Shown here: positions 23,846-31,583 of the stretch, piece by piece
Position numbering within the stretch: the stretch's first letter is position 1
How the letters are laid out: every line of letters begins with the position of its first letter
NCBI RefSeq assembly: GCF_000425205.1
Contig: NZ_AULI01000026.1
Span: forward strand, 1 to 34,183
Origin: Pontibacillus halophilus JSM 076056 = DSM 19796
Lineage (GTDB): Bacteria > Bacillota > Bacilli > Bacillales > BH030062
Direction: 5' to 3'
DNA: 34,183 nucleotides
Program-made: the position numbers and the translations under genes
Notes under the pieces: generated by a model
Database searches by the model: none
What the model saw: only the letters and a program-made list of their open reading frames with translations
Told to the model about the DNA's origin: nothing

Positions 23846-25798
23846 ATGAGATGGATTAAACTTCTCATGACGACACTTATATTGTTTACTAGCCTGCTTG
23901 TGCTTGGGGAGGGGCGCATGCTGACTCTTGAGAATTTCTATGAGCAATTCAATACGACAACCATCTATACGAATCCAGCCATCTCCGAAGAAGAGATGAT
24001 TGATGACATTTACAGTGCTGCAAAGACACATGATGTGGACGTATTTACGGTTGTCGAGACCCCTAATGGTGCACGTTCTGGTAAGAAGACCATATATGGA
24101 ACAGATGGGGTAGAAGAGTTGCTTAGAGAAACGATTCATCTCGAAGAAGGGAAATACGAGAGTGTATTTCTCGGTAATCTCGAGTTTACATTTAAAGAGT
24201 TGCGTAATCATCCCACAATCGCCTATACCCCTGAATTCTATGGCATCGGTCAATCCGATGCCTTTCATTCCTTTAAGATGGACCTGATTGATACATATGC
24301 AGGAAACCACCCCCATGAAGGTTATGGCCAACATAAAGAGCGAAATCGACTTTTGGCAGTATGGGGGCTTGTAACAGCGATTGTTCTACTGTTAACCTTC
24401 TATGATATTTCAATGAGGCGGAAAGAAACGTTAGTCCGTTTATCCATTGGAGAAAGCTTGCCTTCGATGGCTATAAAGTCTATCGCATTTGATTCACTAA
24501 TAATCATGCTAGCATTCTTTGTTTCTTATGTGGCCTTGGCTCCCTTTACACAGTTGGAATCTTATATACCTTGGCTCATCCCATTCGTTAGTGCGTTGCT
24601 TCTATTGAACAGCTTGGCTTATGTAACCATGCACTTCATGAGTATCAAAGAAGCGTTCTCCAACGGTTTTCAATCTCGTAAGTTATTATCGCTTACGTAC
24701 GGATTGAAATTCCTGACCACAGTGTTGACCGTTGCGCTTCTATCAAGCAGTTTAGCGGTGGCGTACGAAGCCTTAGAACTCTACAAGCAGCGTGATTTCT
24801 TTGAGTCCCGTTCAGAATTCTCTTATACCTATATCGGTCATAAGATTCATTCTCCGGATTTTTCGCCAACTGAGAGCCTTGATAAATCAGAGCAGGTACA
24901 AACGGAGCAATACAACCGTTTCTTAGAAGAGTTTCAGGCGACGCTTTTAACACCAATTAATAACCTATCGAAACATACTGAGACGACGTTGCTTCTCAAC
25001 CATCATGCAGTTCCTTATTTGTTTCAGGTGTTGCCAGACATAAAGTCTGAGATTGAGAAGGAGCCTTTCGCGATTGTACTTCCTGAGAATAGAGAGGCAC
25101 CGAATGAAAGCTTGCTACGAGATTCGCTGGATTCGCTAGGGTTTGGTGAGGCTATCCCTCGTTCTTACAAGACAATCCGATATGAAGGATCGGTTGAGAT
25201 GGTTGGGATTGACCAGAACCATCATAATGGCAGCGTTCTTATCGATAACCCGACTGTAATTCTGATGAACACAACGAGTCCTCCTCAACAGATCTCTCAA
25301 GTACTGCTCTCGGATATGATGTATCGAATGAATGATGAAGCTTTCCGCGCCTTTGTTGAAGAACAAGGGATGGAGCGAGAACTGATCTTACAAACGAATG
25401 TATGGGATAAATATAGTGCGGCGTGGAATTCCGCCAAGCGTCTCCTCATTATGAATACCGTGTTTGCGGCACTTGTTCTACTGCTTGAGTTGCTCATCAT
25501 CGGGACTATTCTACGACTTGAATATCAGGTGAACGCGATTGAGCTCTCTATTAAGAAAGTACTAGGGTACAGCATTCTTTCAAAGAATCGGCTGATTGTC
25601 GTTGTTACAACTACAATTACTGGGGTGGGGGTAGTCGGTGTAACACTTCTGTCTTATTTCTTGAAAGTTGGTGACCCTGCACTCCTCTTGCTAGGCGGAA
25701 CATGCTTGCTTGTGCTTGAGCTTTGTGTTGTCGTTCTAACGGTGAGAAAAGTGGAAAAAGCTAATGTGCAGCGGATATTAAAAGGAGGCAACCTATGA
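23846..25798 (+). CDS. bacteriocin-associated integral membrane protein (DUF1430-like, FtsX-type permease)
   Basis: The 650-residue protein has an N-terminal helix (about 5-22) and an extracytoplasmic region to about 165. A block of four helices follows (LLAVWGLVTAIVLLLTFYDI; SLIIMLAFFVSYVALAPF; WLIPFVSALLLLNSLAYV; FLTTVLTVALLSSSLAVAYEA). A second large outer domain (about 310-530) precedes three helices near the end (MNTVFAALVLLLELLIIGTIL and two more), with ELSIKKVLGYS in an FtsX-like cytoplasmic loop. This layout matches the DUF1430 membrane protein of lactococcin-972-group cassettes. GGAGGG lies six bases before the ATG. It overlaps the ATPase gene by four bases, so the two are probably one ABC complex for export of, or immunity to, a peptide. 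Confidence 0.78.
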   Translation: MRWIKLLMTTLILFTSLLVLGEGRMLTLENFYEQFNTTTIYTNPAISEEEMIDDIYSAAKTHDVDVFTVVETPNGARSGKKTIYGTDGVEELLRETIHLEEGKYESVFLGNLEFTFKELRNHPTIAYTPEFYGIGQSDAFHSFKMDLIDTYAGNHPHEGYGQHKERNRLLAVWGLVTAIVLLLTFYDISMRRKETLVRLSIGESLPSMAIKSIAFDSLIIMLAFFVSYVALAPFTQLESYIPWLIPFVSALLLLNSLAYVTMHFMSIKEAFSNGFQSRKLLSLTYGLKFLTTVLTVALLSSSLAVAYEALELYKQRDFFESRSEFSYTYIGHKIHSPDFSPTESLDKSEQVQTEQYNRFLEEFQATLLTPINNLSKHTETTLLLNHHAVPYLFQVLPDIKSEIEKEPFAIVLPENREAPNESLLRDSLDSLGFGEAIPRSYKTIRYEGSVEMVGIDQNHHNGSVLIDNPTVILMNTTSPPQQISQVLLSDMMYRMNDEAFRAFVEEQGMERELILQTNVWDKYSAAWNSAKRLLIMNTVFAALVLLLELLIIGTILRLEYQVNAIELSIKKVLGYSILSKNRLIVVVTTTITGVGVVGVTLLSYFLKVGDPALLLLGGTCLLVLELCVVVLTVRKVEKANVQRILKGGNL

Positions 25799-26406
25799 TT
25801 CAGTTGGAGAAGTTAAGGAAAGAGTTCGAAGGAAAGCCTCTGTTTCAAGAGCTTGACTTGACGATAGAGGATGGTGATTTTGTCGTCTTCTCCGGGCCGA
25901 GTGGCTGTGGGAAAACGACGCTCTTAAATATGATTGGAGCCCTAGAACCGGTTGATAAGGGGAAGATCATCGTCGATGGAATGGACATCACATTAAAGAA
26001 GAATCATCTTTCATACTTTCGCTCAAAAATAGGGTTCCTATTTCAAAATTTCGCTTTAATTGATAACAAAACTGTTCGCCAAAACTTAGCCATTATAAAG
26101 AAACAGATTCGTTCAAGCTTAGAAATGGAAGAAGCGCTTCAAATGGTCGGGTTGCTTGAGAAAATAGACACGAAAGTATACAAATTATCAGGTGGAGAGC
26201 AGCAACGAGTAGCCTTAGCGCGCCTAATGCTGAAGCAGTGTGACATCATTCTCGCCGACGAGCCAACTGGATCACTCGATACAGACAACGCGAATCGAGT
26301 CGTCGCGATCTTGCATGAGTTGAATCGCCAAGGAAAGACAATCATTCTTGTCACACACGATGAAGGAATGAAAGAACAAGGAAACAGGGTGGTGACCATA
26401 GGTTGA
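25795..26406 (+). CDS. ABC transporter ATP-binding protein (lactococcin-972-group type)
   Basis: The 203-residue ATPase is the partner of the overlapping membrane protein. Walker A is GPSGCGKTT (34-42), the Q-loop is FLFQNFALI, the signature is LSGGEQQRVALARLM, Walker B is IILADEPTGSLD, and the switch His is in LVTHDEGM. The sequence resembles the MacB/LolD-like ATPases that pair with FtsX-type permeases. The start (ATGA) overlaps the upstream stop, and GGAGG lies upstream inside the previous gene. Its own stop overlaps the start of the next small gene. Confidence 0.9.
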   Translation: MIQLEKLRKEFEGKPLFQELDLTIEDGDFVVFSGPSGCGKTTLLNMIGALEPVDKGKIIVDGMDITLKKNHLSYFRSKIGFLFQNFALIDNKTVRQNLAIIKKQIRSSLEMEEALQMVGLLEKIDTKVYKLSGGEQQRVALARLMLKQCDIILADEPTGSLDTDNANRVVAILHELNRQGKTIILVTHDEGMKEQGNRVVTIG

Positions 26407-26846
26407 GTAAATTGCGATCGGTAAAAGGAATGGTGCTCATCGTTCTAGTAGGATTTATCCTGCTAAACCTAGTTTGGTTTGTCACAACGAAAACGCACTA
26501 TAAACCGTATGTGGAAGCCGTCCCATTAGACGTAACTGGAGTGCACGTAATGGAGGAAGAAGGATTTACCTACAACGTTAAAAGTCCTGATTACCTTCAA
26601 TACACAGGCAACTTAGGGATTGTTCATCCCGACAAAGAAAGTGCGTTAATCATCTGGCCAAAGTTAATGGGAGAGGATGTTTATGGTTTTAGACTACAGA
26701 AGGACGGAGAGGCATATGAAATCTACCTCAATGAGAATCTAGAGCCGTTCGAAGCAGATGAACGAACGAGCGAACTCGTTGCTTCGAAACGTAACGAGAT
26801 TGATGAGATGATGAGCCGCGCCCGAAAAGTGTTTCGGATGGACTAA
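26403..26846 (+). CDS. small membrane-anchored protein, third gene of the export cassette
   Basis: The 147-residue protein starts with TTG 26403, overlapping the ATPase stop (TTGA); no better start is visible. One helix (about residues 9-28) anchors it, and the rest, with many acidic residues (YKPYVEAVPLDVTGVHVMEEEG, ALIIWPKLMGEDVYGFRLQ), is probably outside the membrane. I do not recognise a family. The tight coupling argues for a role with the transporter, for example an immunity or accessory subunit. A terminator follows directly. Confidence 0.72.
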   Translation: MSKLRSVKGMVLIVLVGFILLNLVWFVTTKTHYKPYVEAVPLDVTGVHVMEEEGFTYNVKSPDYLQYTGNLGIVHPDKESALIIWPKLMGEDVYGFRLQKDGEAYEIYLNENLEPFEADERTSELVASKRNEIDEMMSRARKVFRMD

Positions 26847-26856
26847 TGATAGAAGT

Positions 26857-26894
26857 AACCCCTTTGAAACCATTGGTGAGAAGGGGTTTTTATT
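26857..26894 (+). terminator. rho-independent terminator of the export-like cassette
   Basis: AACCCCTT (26857-26864) pairs with AAGGGGTT (26881-26888), followed by a T-rich run. Confidence 0.8.
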
Positions 26895-27004
26895 TAGGTT
26901 AATCATGATAAGGACATTTTGAAATCATGAATTAGCTTTATTTCTAAAGTGAAACAATTAGCCTTATCTAATATTTAACAATAGGCTGTTGGAATGATGG
27001 TGAG

Positions 27005-27034
27005 TTGTTCGTTCTTTATGAAATAGGATATAAT
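27005..27034 (+). promoter_or_regulatory. promoter of the rRNA methyltransferase gene
   Basis: TTGTTC (27005-27010) and a perfect TATAAT (27029-27034) with an 18-base spacer lie 33 bases before the ATG. Confidence 0.6.
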
Positions 27035-27066
27035 GGAGTGTCAAATAAGAACAAAAGGAAGTTCCT

Positions 27067-28548
27067 ATGAATAAACGAAAGAACCTTTCACATAAAAAGT
27101 CTGGAAATAAACGCAAACGCTCTGAGAATTCGTTCAGTAAACAGCAGAAAAACCATGGTCGAGGCGGCCCTTCAAAAGGGAAGCGTTCCTCCGACGGTGC
27201 CAACCAACGTGGCCAAAAAGGGATTACAGCAGAAGTAACGTGTACCCGACTCACCCATGATGGGAAGGGAATTGCTCAATGGGAAGGCAAGCAAGTTGAA
27301 GTGCCTCACCTGCTCCCTGGTGAGAAAGCTGAAATTCTGATTACGAAGCGAGGTCGAGATGTAAGTGGGGAGCTTAAGCGTGTCATTGCTTCATCTAAAG
27401 ACCGAGTAGAACCACCTTGTCCGTACTTCTACGAGTGTGGGGGCTGCCAAATTCAGCACATGACGAATTTGGCCCAAGGTCGTTTCAAACAGCAAACGGT
27501 TAATGAGCTCATGAAGCCATTCGTGAAACCGGAACCGATTATGACGATGGAGCACCCATATGATTATCGAAATAAGAGTCATACGGCGTTCGGGATGAAT
27601 CAGCAACGCCAAATCATCGGCGGGATGTATGCGATGAATACGCACCGTATTATTCCGATGGACCGATGCCTCATTCACGATCCGAAGGCGGATGAAATCG
27701 TGAATACCATTAAAGGCATGTTGAAATCTTTTAAAGTTCAGCCGTATAACGAAGATACTGGACGCGGACTGTTGCGCCACGTGCTCATCAAAGTTGGCAA
27801 GGTAAGCGGAGAGATTATGGTCGTTCTTGTGACGGCTTCATCTGAGTTCAAAGGCAAGAACAATTTCGTCAAAGCGTTACGAAACGAACACCCCGAGATT
27901 ACGACCATCCTACAAAATGTGAATAAACGCGACACGAGTATGGTTCTAGGTGAACAGGAAAAAGTGCTGTTCGGAAAAGGAACCATTACGGATACGCTAG
28001 GTGGCCTGGAATTTGAAATCTCAGCTAAGTCATTCTACCAGATTAACCCAGTGCAAACTGAGAAACTGTACGGGAAAGCCATTGAAATGGCAGAGTTGAG
28101 TGGCAAGGAAACAGTCATCGACGCCTATTGTGGCATCGGTACAATCGGACTGATTGCGAGCAAACAAGCAGGCAACGTCATCGGTGTCGAATTAAACAAA
28201 GACGCGGTGCGTGATTCCATCCGCAACTCCAAACGAAACGGTGTGAAAAACGCTCGATTCTACCAAGGAGATGCGGGCCAGTTTATGGTCGAAATGGCAG
28301 CCCGCAACGAGAAAGCGGACGTCGTCATTATGGACCCACCTCGTAGCGGAAGTGACGAAGCTTTCTTATCAAGCGTTGTAAAGCTTAAGCCAAAGAAAGT
28401 CGTCTACGTATCCTGCAACCCTGAAACACAAGTACGGGATCTTCATTATCTAGAGAAGAATGGATACAAAGTTGAAGCCATCCAACCCGTCGACATGTTT
28501 CCACAAACCGTCCACGTCGAAACCGTCGCCAAATTGGTAAAGAAATAA
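27067..28548 (+). CDS. 23S rRNA (uracil-5-)-methyltransferase, RumA/RlmCD family
   Basis: This enzyme uses S-adenosylmethionine to make 5-methyluridine in 23S rRNA; the Gram-positive RlmCD modifies two sites. The 493 residues comprise a Lys/Arg-rich N-terminal extension (1-55, unusually long and probably RNA-binding), a TRAM domain (about 57-113), the iron-sulfur cysteines C118, C124, C127 (CPYFYECGGC) and C201, and the methyltransferase domain. The last shows DAYCGIGTIGL, DPPRSGSDEA and the catalytic Cys450 in VSCNPET. Bacilli often have two paralogues (YefA and YfjO types); I cannot say which this is, so no symbol is given. AGGAAG precedes the ATG. A repeat unit begins at the base after its stop codon. 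Confidence 0.92.
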   Translation: MNKRKNLSHKKSGNKRKRSENSFSKQQKNHGRGGPSKGKRSSDGANQRGQKGITAEVTCTRLTHDGKGIAQWEGKQVEVPHLLPGEKAEILITKRGRDVSGELKRVIASSKDRVEPPCPYFYECGGCQIQHMTNLAQGRFKQQTVNELMKPFVKPEPIMTMEHPYDYRNKSHTAFGMNQQRQIIGGMYAMNTHRIIPMDRCLIHDPKADEIVNTIKGMLKSFKVQPYNEDTGRGLLRHVLIKVGKVSGEIMVVLVTASSEFKGKNNFVKALRNEHPEITTILQNVNKRDTSMVLGEQEKVLFGKGTITDTLGGLEFEISAKSFYQINPVQTEKLYGKAIEMAELSGKETVIDAYCGIGTIGLIASKQAGNVIGVELNKDAVRDSIRNSKRNGVKNARFYQGDAGQFMVEMAARNEKADVVIMDPPRSGSDEAFLSSVVKLKPKKVVYVSCNPETQVRDLHYLEKNGYKVEAIQPVDMFPQTVHVETVAKLVKK

Positions 28549-28689
28549 GGGACAGAGGGACAGGTAAACTGTCCCACTCCTCAATCCAAACAAGCAGCCC
28601 ATCCAACTTATATGGATGGGCTGCTTGTTTATTTATTCTCTTTCCAGGTTCCTCGTCCCGACGGGACGAGGAACCTGTCCCCTTGTCTC
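28549..28689. repeat. composite MITE/BIME-like unit A (141 bp)
   Basis: The left end GGGACAGAGGGACAGGT (28549-28565) continues into a GGGACAG-N5-CTGTCCC hairpin. The right end (28673-28689) is its inverted copy with three mismatches. Between them lie a perfect 18-bp terminator stem and a 33-base near-perfect palindrome (28645-28677, 16-bp arms around one A). The left end abuts the methyltransferase stop, and the right half lies inside the 3' end of the M20 amidohydrolase gene. Confidence 0.75.
28588..28630. terminator. bidirectional terminator inside repeat unit A
   Basis: A perfect 18-bp stem (28588-28605 with 28613-28630; core AAGCAGCCCATCCA) starts with AAA and ends with TTT on either strand. 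It ends two bases from the M20 gene's stop codon. Confidence 0.88.
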
Positions 28690-29808
28690 ATTGTATGTAT
28701 TTAATACAGCTCGATATAGGATGTTGACTCCATCCATCAAGGCTTCTTTGTTGAATGTCATGTGTGGGTGGTGAAGTCCTGGTGTTAAGTCGCATCCTAG
28801 CCCAAGCATCGTAGCTTTAAGAGAAGGGCGTTCGATGGTGTAAAAGTGGAAATCATCTCCTCCAGGTGTGACTAAAGGCTCTTCTGCACCTTCTTCCCCT
28901 AACACCTCTTTGATAGAACGGGTCATAAGATCAATGGCTTCTTGATTACGTTTCGCGGCTGCAATTCCATCTGTATCTACGATTTCAATGTCCACTTCAT
29001 ACAGGTTTCGTATTGCCTCGAAGATTCCATGGACTTTCGATTCCATAAGATCCATCATCTCATTCGTTTGTGCTCTCAAGTCCAATGAAAAGGTCCCGTT
29101 ACCGGGGATAATATTTGCGTTCTTTCCTCCTGCTTGGAAATGAGTCATTTTAACAGAGTGGGGGATGCGAGGGTCTAAGTAAATCTTATTAATCATGGAT
29201 ACGATTTGAGCTCCAATTTCAATGGCGTTTTGATTTTGGTGAGGCCTGGCACCATGTGCATCATGGCCCCTAATCTCAACGTGGTACATCTTCGCAGCGC
29301 CGTGGATAATGACTGGTGTAGCCTGCCCCATTTTTGTTTCTTGTCCAGGGCGAAGGTGAATGCCATACAGGTAGTCGACGTCATCGACCACTCCTTTCTC
29401 AACCATTTTCAAAGCACCGGACCCTTTTTCTTCGGCGGGTTGAAAGATAAATTTCAATGCAATCTCATCTTTCAATTCTTGCTGTTGTTCAATCTTCCAA
29501 AGTAACCCAAGCACCATAGACATATGAGCATCATGCCCACAGGAGTGGTTCGGTTGGAATGTTCCGTTCACTTCTTGCCACAAGGCGTCAATATCTGCAC
29601 GAATGCCGACGACAGGTAGGTCTGAATTGAAGTTCCCGTACTTGCCTACAACTCCAGTACAGTCTTCAAATTGAATAACCTCACATCCACTTTCTCTTAG
29701 AAGTGAAGCAATATACGACGTCGTTTCCACCTCTTCCCAACTAATCTCGCCATGTTCATGGAGGTAGTGAAAGGTATTTTGTACGCGTTGCGATAAATGG
29801 TCTGCCAT
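28633..29808 (-). CDS. M20-family amidohydrolase
   Basis: This is a metal-dependent hydrolase of N-acyl amino acids or small amides (391 residues). The peptidase M20 motifs are in order: VVGIRADIDALW, NHSCGHDAHMSM (metal ligands), FIFQPAEEKGSGA (catalytic Glu pair), YGIHLRPG, and the dimerisation domain RGHDAHGARPHQNQNAIEIG with GGKNANIIPG. C-terminal TPGGDDFHFY and PGLHHPHM complete the site. It resembles YxeP and AbgA-like aminoacylases. GGAGG lies seven bases before the ATG. The final 18 residues (from ETRGQVPRPVG to the stop) are encoded by the palindromic repeat unit, so the original C-terminus has been replaced or extended. It is divergent from the YfcC-type permease gene, which may supply its substrate. 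Confidence 0.9.
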   Translation of the reverse strand: MADHLSQRVQNTFHYLHEHGEISWEEVETTSYIASLLRESGCEVIQFEDCTGVVGKYGNFNSDLPVVGIRADIDALWQEVNGTFQPNHSCGHDAHMSMVLGLLWKIEQQQELKDEIALKFIFQPAEEKGSGALKMVEKGVVDDVDYLYGIHLRPGQETKMGQATPVIIHGAAKMYHVEIRGHDAHGARPHQNQNAIEIGAQIVSMINKIYLDPRIPHSVKMTHFQAGGKNANIIPGNGTFSLDLRAQTNEMMDLMESKVHGIFEAIRNLYEVDIEIVDTDGIAAAKRNQEAIDLMTRSIKEVLGEEGAEEPLVTPGGDDFHFYTIERPSLKATMLGLGCDLTPGLHHPHMTFNKEALMDGVNILYRAVLNTYNETRGQVPRPVGTRNLERE

Positions 29809-29821
29809 CAGAAAGCCTCCT

Positions 29822-29856
29822 ATGTAGTAGATTCGACACTATTATGATGTCGTTTG
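29822..29856. promoter_or_regulatory. inverted repeat in the divergent promoter region
   Basis: CGACA-N9-TGTCG (within about 29834-29852) lies between the divergent M20 and permease genes. It may bind a shared regulator; evidence is only the symmetry. Confidence 0.25.
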
Positions 29857-29877
29857 TATAGATTTGTAATTTATTTG

Positions 29878-29906
29878 TTGAATTCGATTATAAACTTCAT
29901 TATAAT
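29878..29906 (+). promoter_or_regulatory. sigma-A promoter of the YfcC-type permease gene
   Basis: TTGAAT (29878-29883) and TATAAT (29901-29906) are 17 bases apart and 46 bases before the start codon. Confidence 0.65.
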
Positions 29907-29952
29907 CTACGACAAGATAATAGTCTGAAAAGTTAGAAAAAGGAGGTTGTTT

Positions 29953-31377
29953 ATGAAAACAGAACCGAACCGAGACCCGCAAACACAAAAGAAGAAATTT
30001 GAGTTGCCAGATGCCTATGTGATCTTATTCGCCATCTTGCTACTAGCTGCAATTATGACTTATTTAATTCCTGCAGGTTCTTTTGAGCGAGTAACGACAG
30101 AGGAGGGGAAGTCGATCATCGTCCCTGGAAGTTACGAGGAGATTGAGCAACAACCCACTGGATTTATTGAGCTCTTTCGCTCTATACAAGATGGTATGGT
30201 CGATGGAGCAAGCCTAATCTTCCTCGTGCTAATGATTGGCGGGGCTTTCGCGGTTATAGAGGCTACTGGAGCAATCGATGCACTGATTATGAAGACGATT
30301 CATGTAACGAGAAACAAAGAGTATTTACTCATTATCTTCGTGGCCTTAGTGTTCTCAGTATTCGGCGGACTCGGCATTATCGTGAATGCAGTCATTGCCT
30401 TTATTCCGATTGGGATTATATTGGCTCGGGCTATGAAGATGGACGCAATTGTAGGTGTCGCTATTATTTATTTAGGAGCCTATTCTGGATTTGCAATTGG
30501 TTTCTTAGACCCGTTAACAACCGGATTTGCTCAACAGATTGCTGAGCTTCCTTTGTTTTCTGGGATTGGGTACCGCACCATCATCTACATCACTGTGTGG
30601 GCTTCAACTGTCGCGTACATATGGTGGTACGCGAAACGGGTGAAAAAGAACCCATCTAAAAGCGTTTTGGGAGATAACCCTTTTCCGAAATATGATGAGA
30701 AAAGTATGGAGAACGCGCCGTCTGAGTTGACCTTATTACATAAGTTAGTCTTAGCGTGGCTTGTATTTGGGATTGGTACTTACGTGTATGGTGTGTTCCA
30801 ACTTGGGTGGTCCTTAAACGAAATGGCGGCCATGTTCATTGTGATTGCAATTGGGACAACTATCTTAGCTAGAATGAATGCTAATAAGATGGTTGAAGAG
30901 TTCATGCGTGGAGCGAAAGGCATTGTGTATGGAGCATTGATCATCGGGATGGCTCGTTCTATTGTTGTCATTCTTGAGAATGGGATGATTCTAGATACGA
31001 TTGTTCAAGGAATGTCTGTCGTAATGAGCCCGTTTTCAAATGTAGCTGGTGCTATTATTATGTTCTTTGCAAATGGGGCATTCAACCTGATTGTGTCTTC
31101 TGGAAGCGGACAAGCTGCCATCGTCATGCCAATCATGGTGCCTCTTGCCGACCTAATGGATGTACCTCGCCAGGTAGCTGTGCAAGCCTATTCTATGGGT
31201 GACGGATTTACGAACATTATCACTCCACTTTCTGGTGTTCTCATGGCAAACCTAGCTATCGCCGGTATCCCGTGGACAAAATGGATTAAATTTGCTTTCC
31301 CACTTGTCGTCATCTGGTACATCATTGGCATTATCTACCTAAGCATCGGCGTCCTAATGGACTGGGGCCCGATGTAG
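29953..31377 (+). CDS. YfcC-family membrane transporter (DcuC/short-chain carboxylate carrier superfamily)
   Basis: The start is ATG 29953 with AGGAGG six bases upstream; the TTG at 29947 abuts that site. The 474-residue protein has about 11-12 helices. Typical segments include FELPDAYVILFAILLLAAIMTYLIPAGSFERV at the start, SVFGGLGIIVNAVIAFIPIGIILARAMKMD, NGAFNLIVSSGSGQAAIVMPIMVPLADLMD and the re-entrant DGFTNIITPLSGVLMANLAIAGIPW. Such carriers move carboxylates or peptides; the adjacent divergent M20 amidohydrolase suggests acylated amino acids or dipeptides (inference). The stop codon lies one base before repeat unit B, whose terminator would end this transcript. Confidence 0.88.
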   Translation: MKTEPNRDPQTQKKKFELPDAYVILFAILLLAAIMTYLIPAGSFERVTTEEGKSIIVPGSYEEIEQQPTGFIELFRSIQDGMVDGASLIFLVLMIGGAFAVIEATGAIDALIMKTIHVTRNKEYLLIIFVALVFSVFGGLGIIVNAVIAFIPIGIILARAMKMDAIVGVAIIYLGAYSGFAIGFLDPLTTGFAQQIAELPLFSGIGYRTIIYITVWASTVAYIWWYAKRVKKNPSKSVLGDNPFPKYDEKSMENAPSELTLLHKLVLAWLVFGIGTYVYGVFQLGWSLNEMAAMFIVIAIGTTILARMNANKMVEEFMRGAKGIVYGALIIGMARSIVVILENGMILDTIVQGMSVVMSPFSNVAGAIIMFFANGAFNLIVSSGSGQAAIVMPIMVPLADLMDVPRQVAVQAYSMGDGFTNIITPLSGVLMANLAIAGIPWTKWIKFAFPLVVIWYIIGIIYLSIGVLMDWGPM

Positions 31378-31378
31378 C

Positions 31379-31520
31379 GGGACGGAGGGACAGGTAAACT
31401 GTCCCATCCCACATCCCCAAAAAGCAGCCCTTTCCGCATCAATCGGATAGGCTGCTTTTTCATATGTTCTCTTTACAGGTTCCTTGTCCCGACGGGTCAA
31501 GGAACCTGTCCCTCTGTCCC
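31379..31520. repeat. composite MITE/BIME-like unit B (142 bp)
   Basis: The ends GGGACGGAGGGACAGGT (31379-31395) and ACCTGTCCCTCTGTCCC (31504-31520) are inverted copies with one mismatch. The inside follows the same order as unit A: a GGGACAG-N5-CTGTCCC hairpin, a terminator with an AAGCAGCC core, then a palindrome with 16-bp arms around one A (31476-31508, one mismatch). Confidence 0.8.
31419..31462 (+). terminator. terminator inside repeat unit B
   Basis: AAAAAGCAGCC (31419-31429) pairs with GGCTGCTTTTT (31450-31460), with CCG/CGG inside the loop. The stem carries A-run and T-run flanks, so it can work in both directions. Confidence 0.85.
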
Positions 31521-31583
31521 TCACCAAATGGTGGGGAGTTTAATATAGTGATAACGAACTTGCGCATTGGATGGGGGATAACA

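Noticed and set aside
23669-24334. 221-codon minus-strand frame upstream of the export cassette
   Set aside because: Mostly antisense to the DUF1430-like gene, which has a good start and family features; composition is that of a shadow frame.
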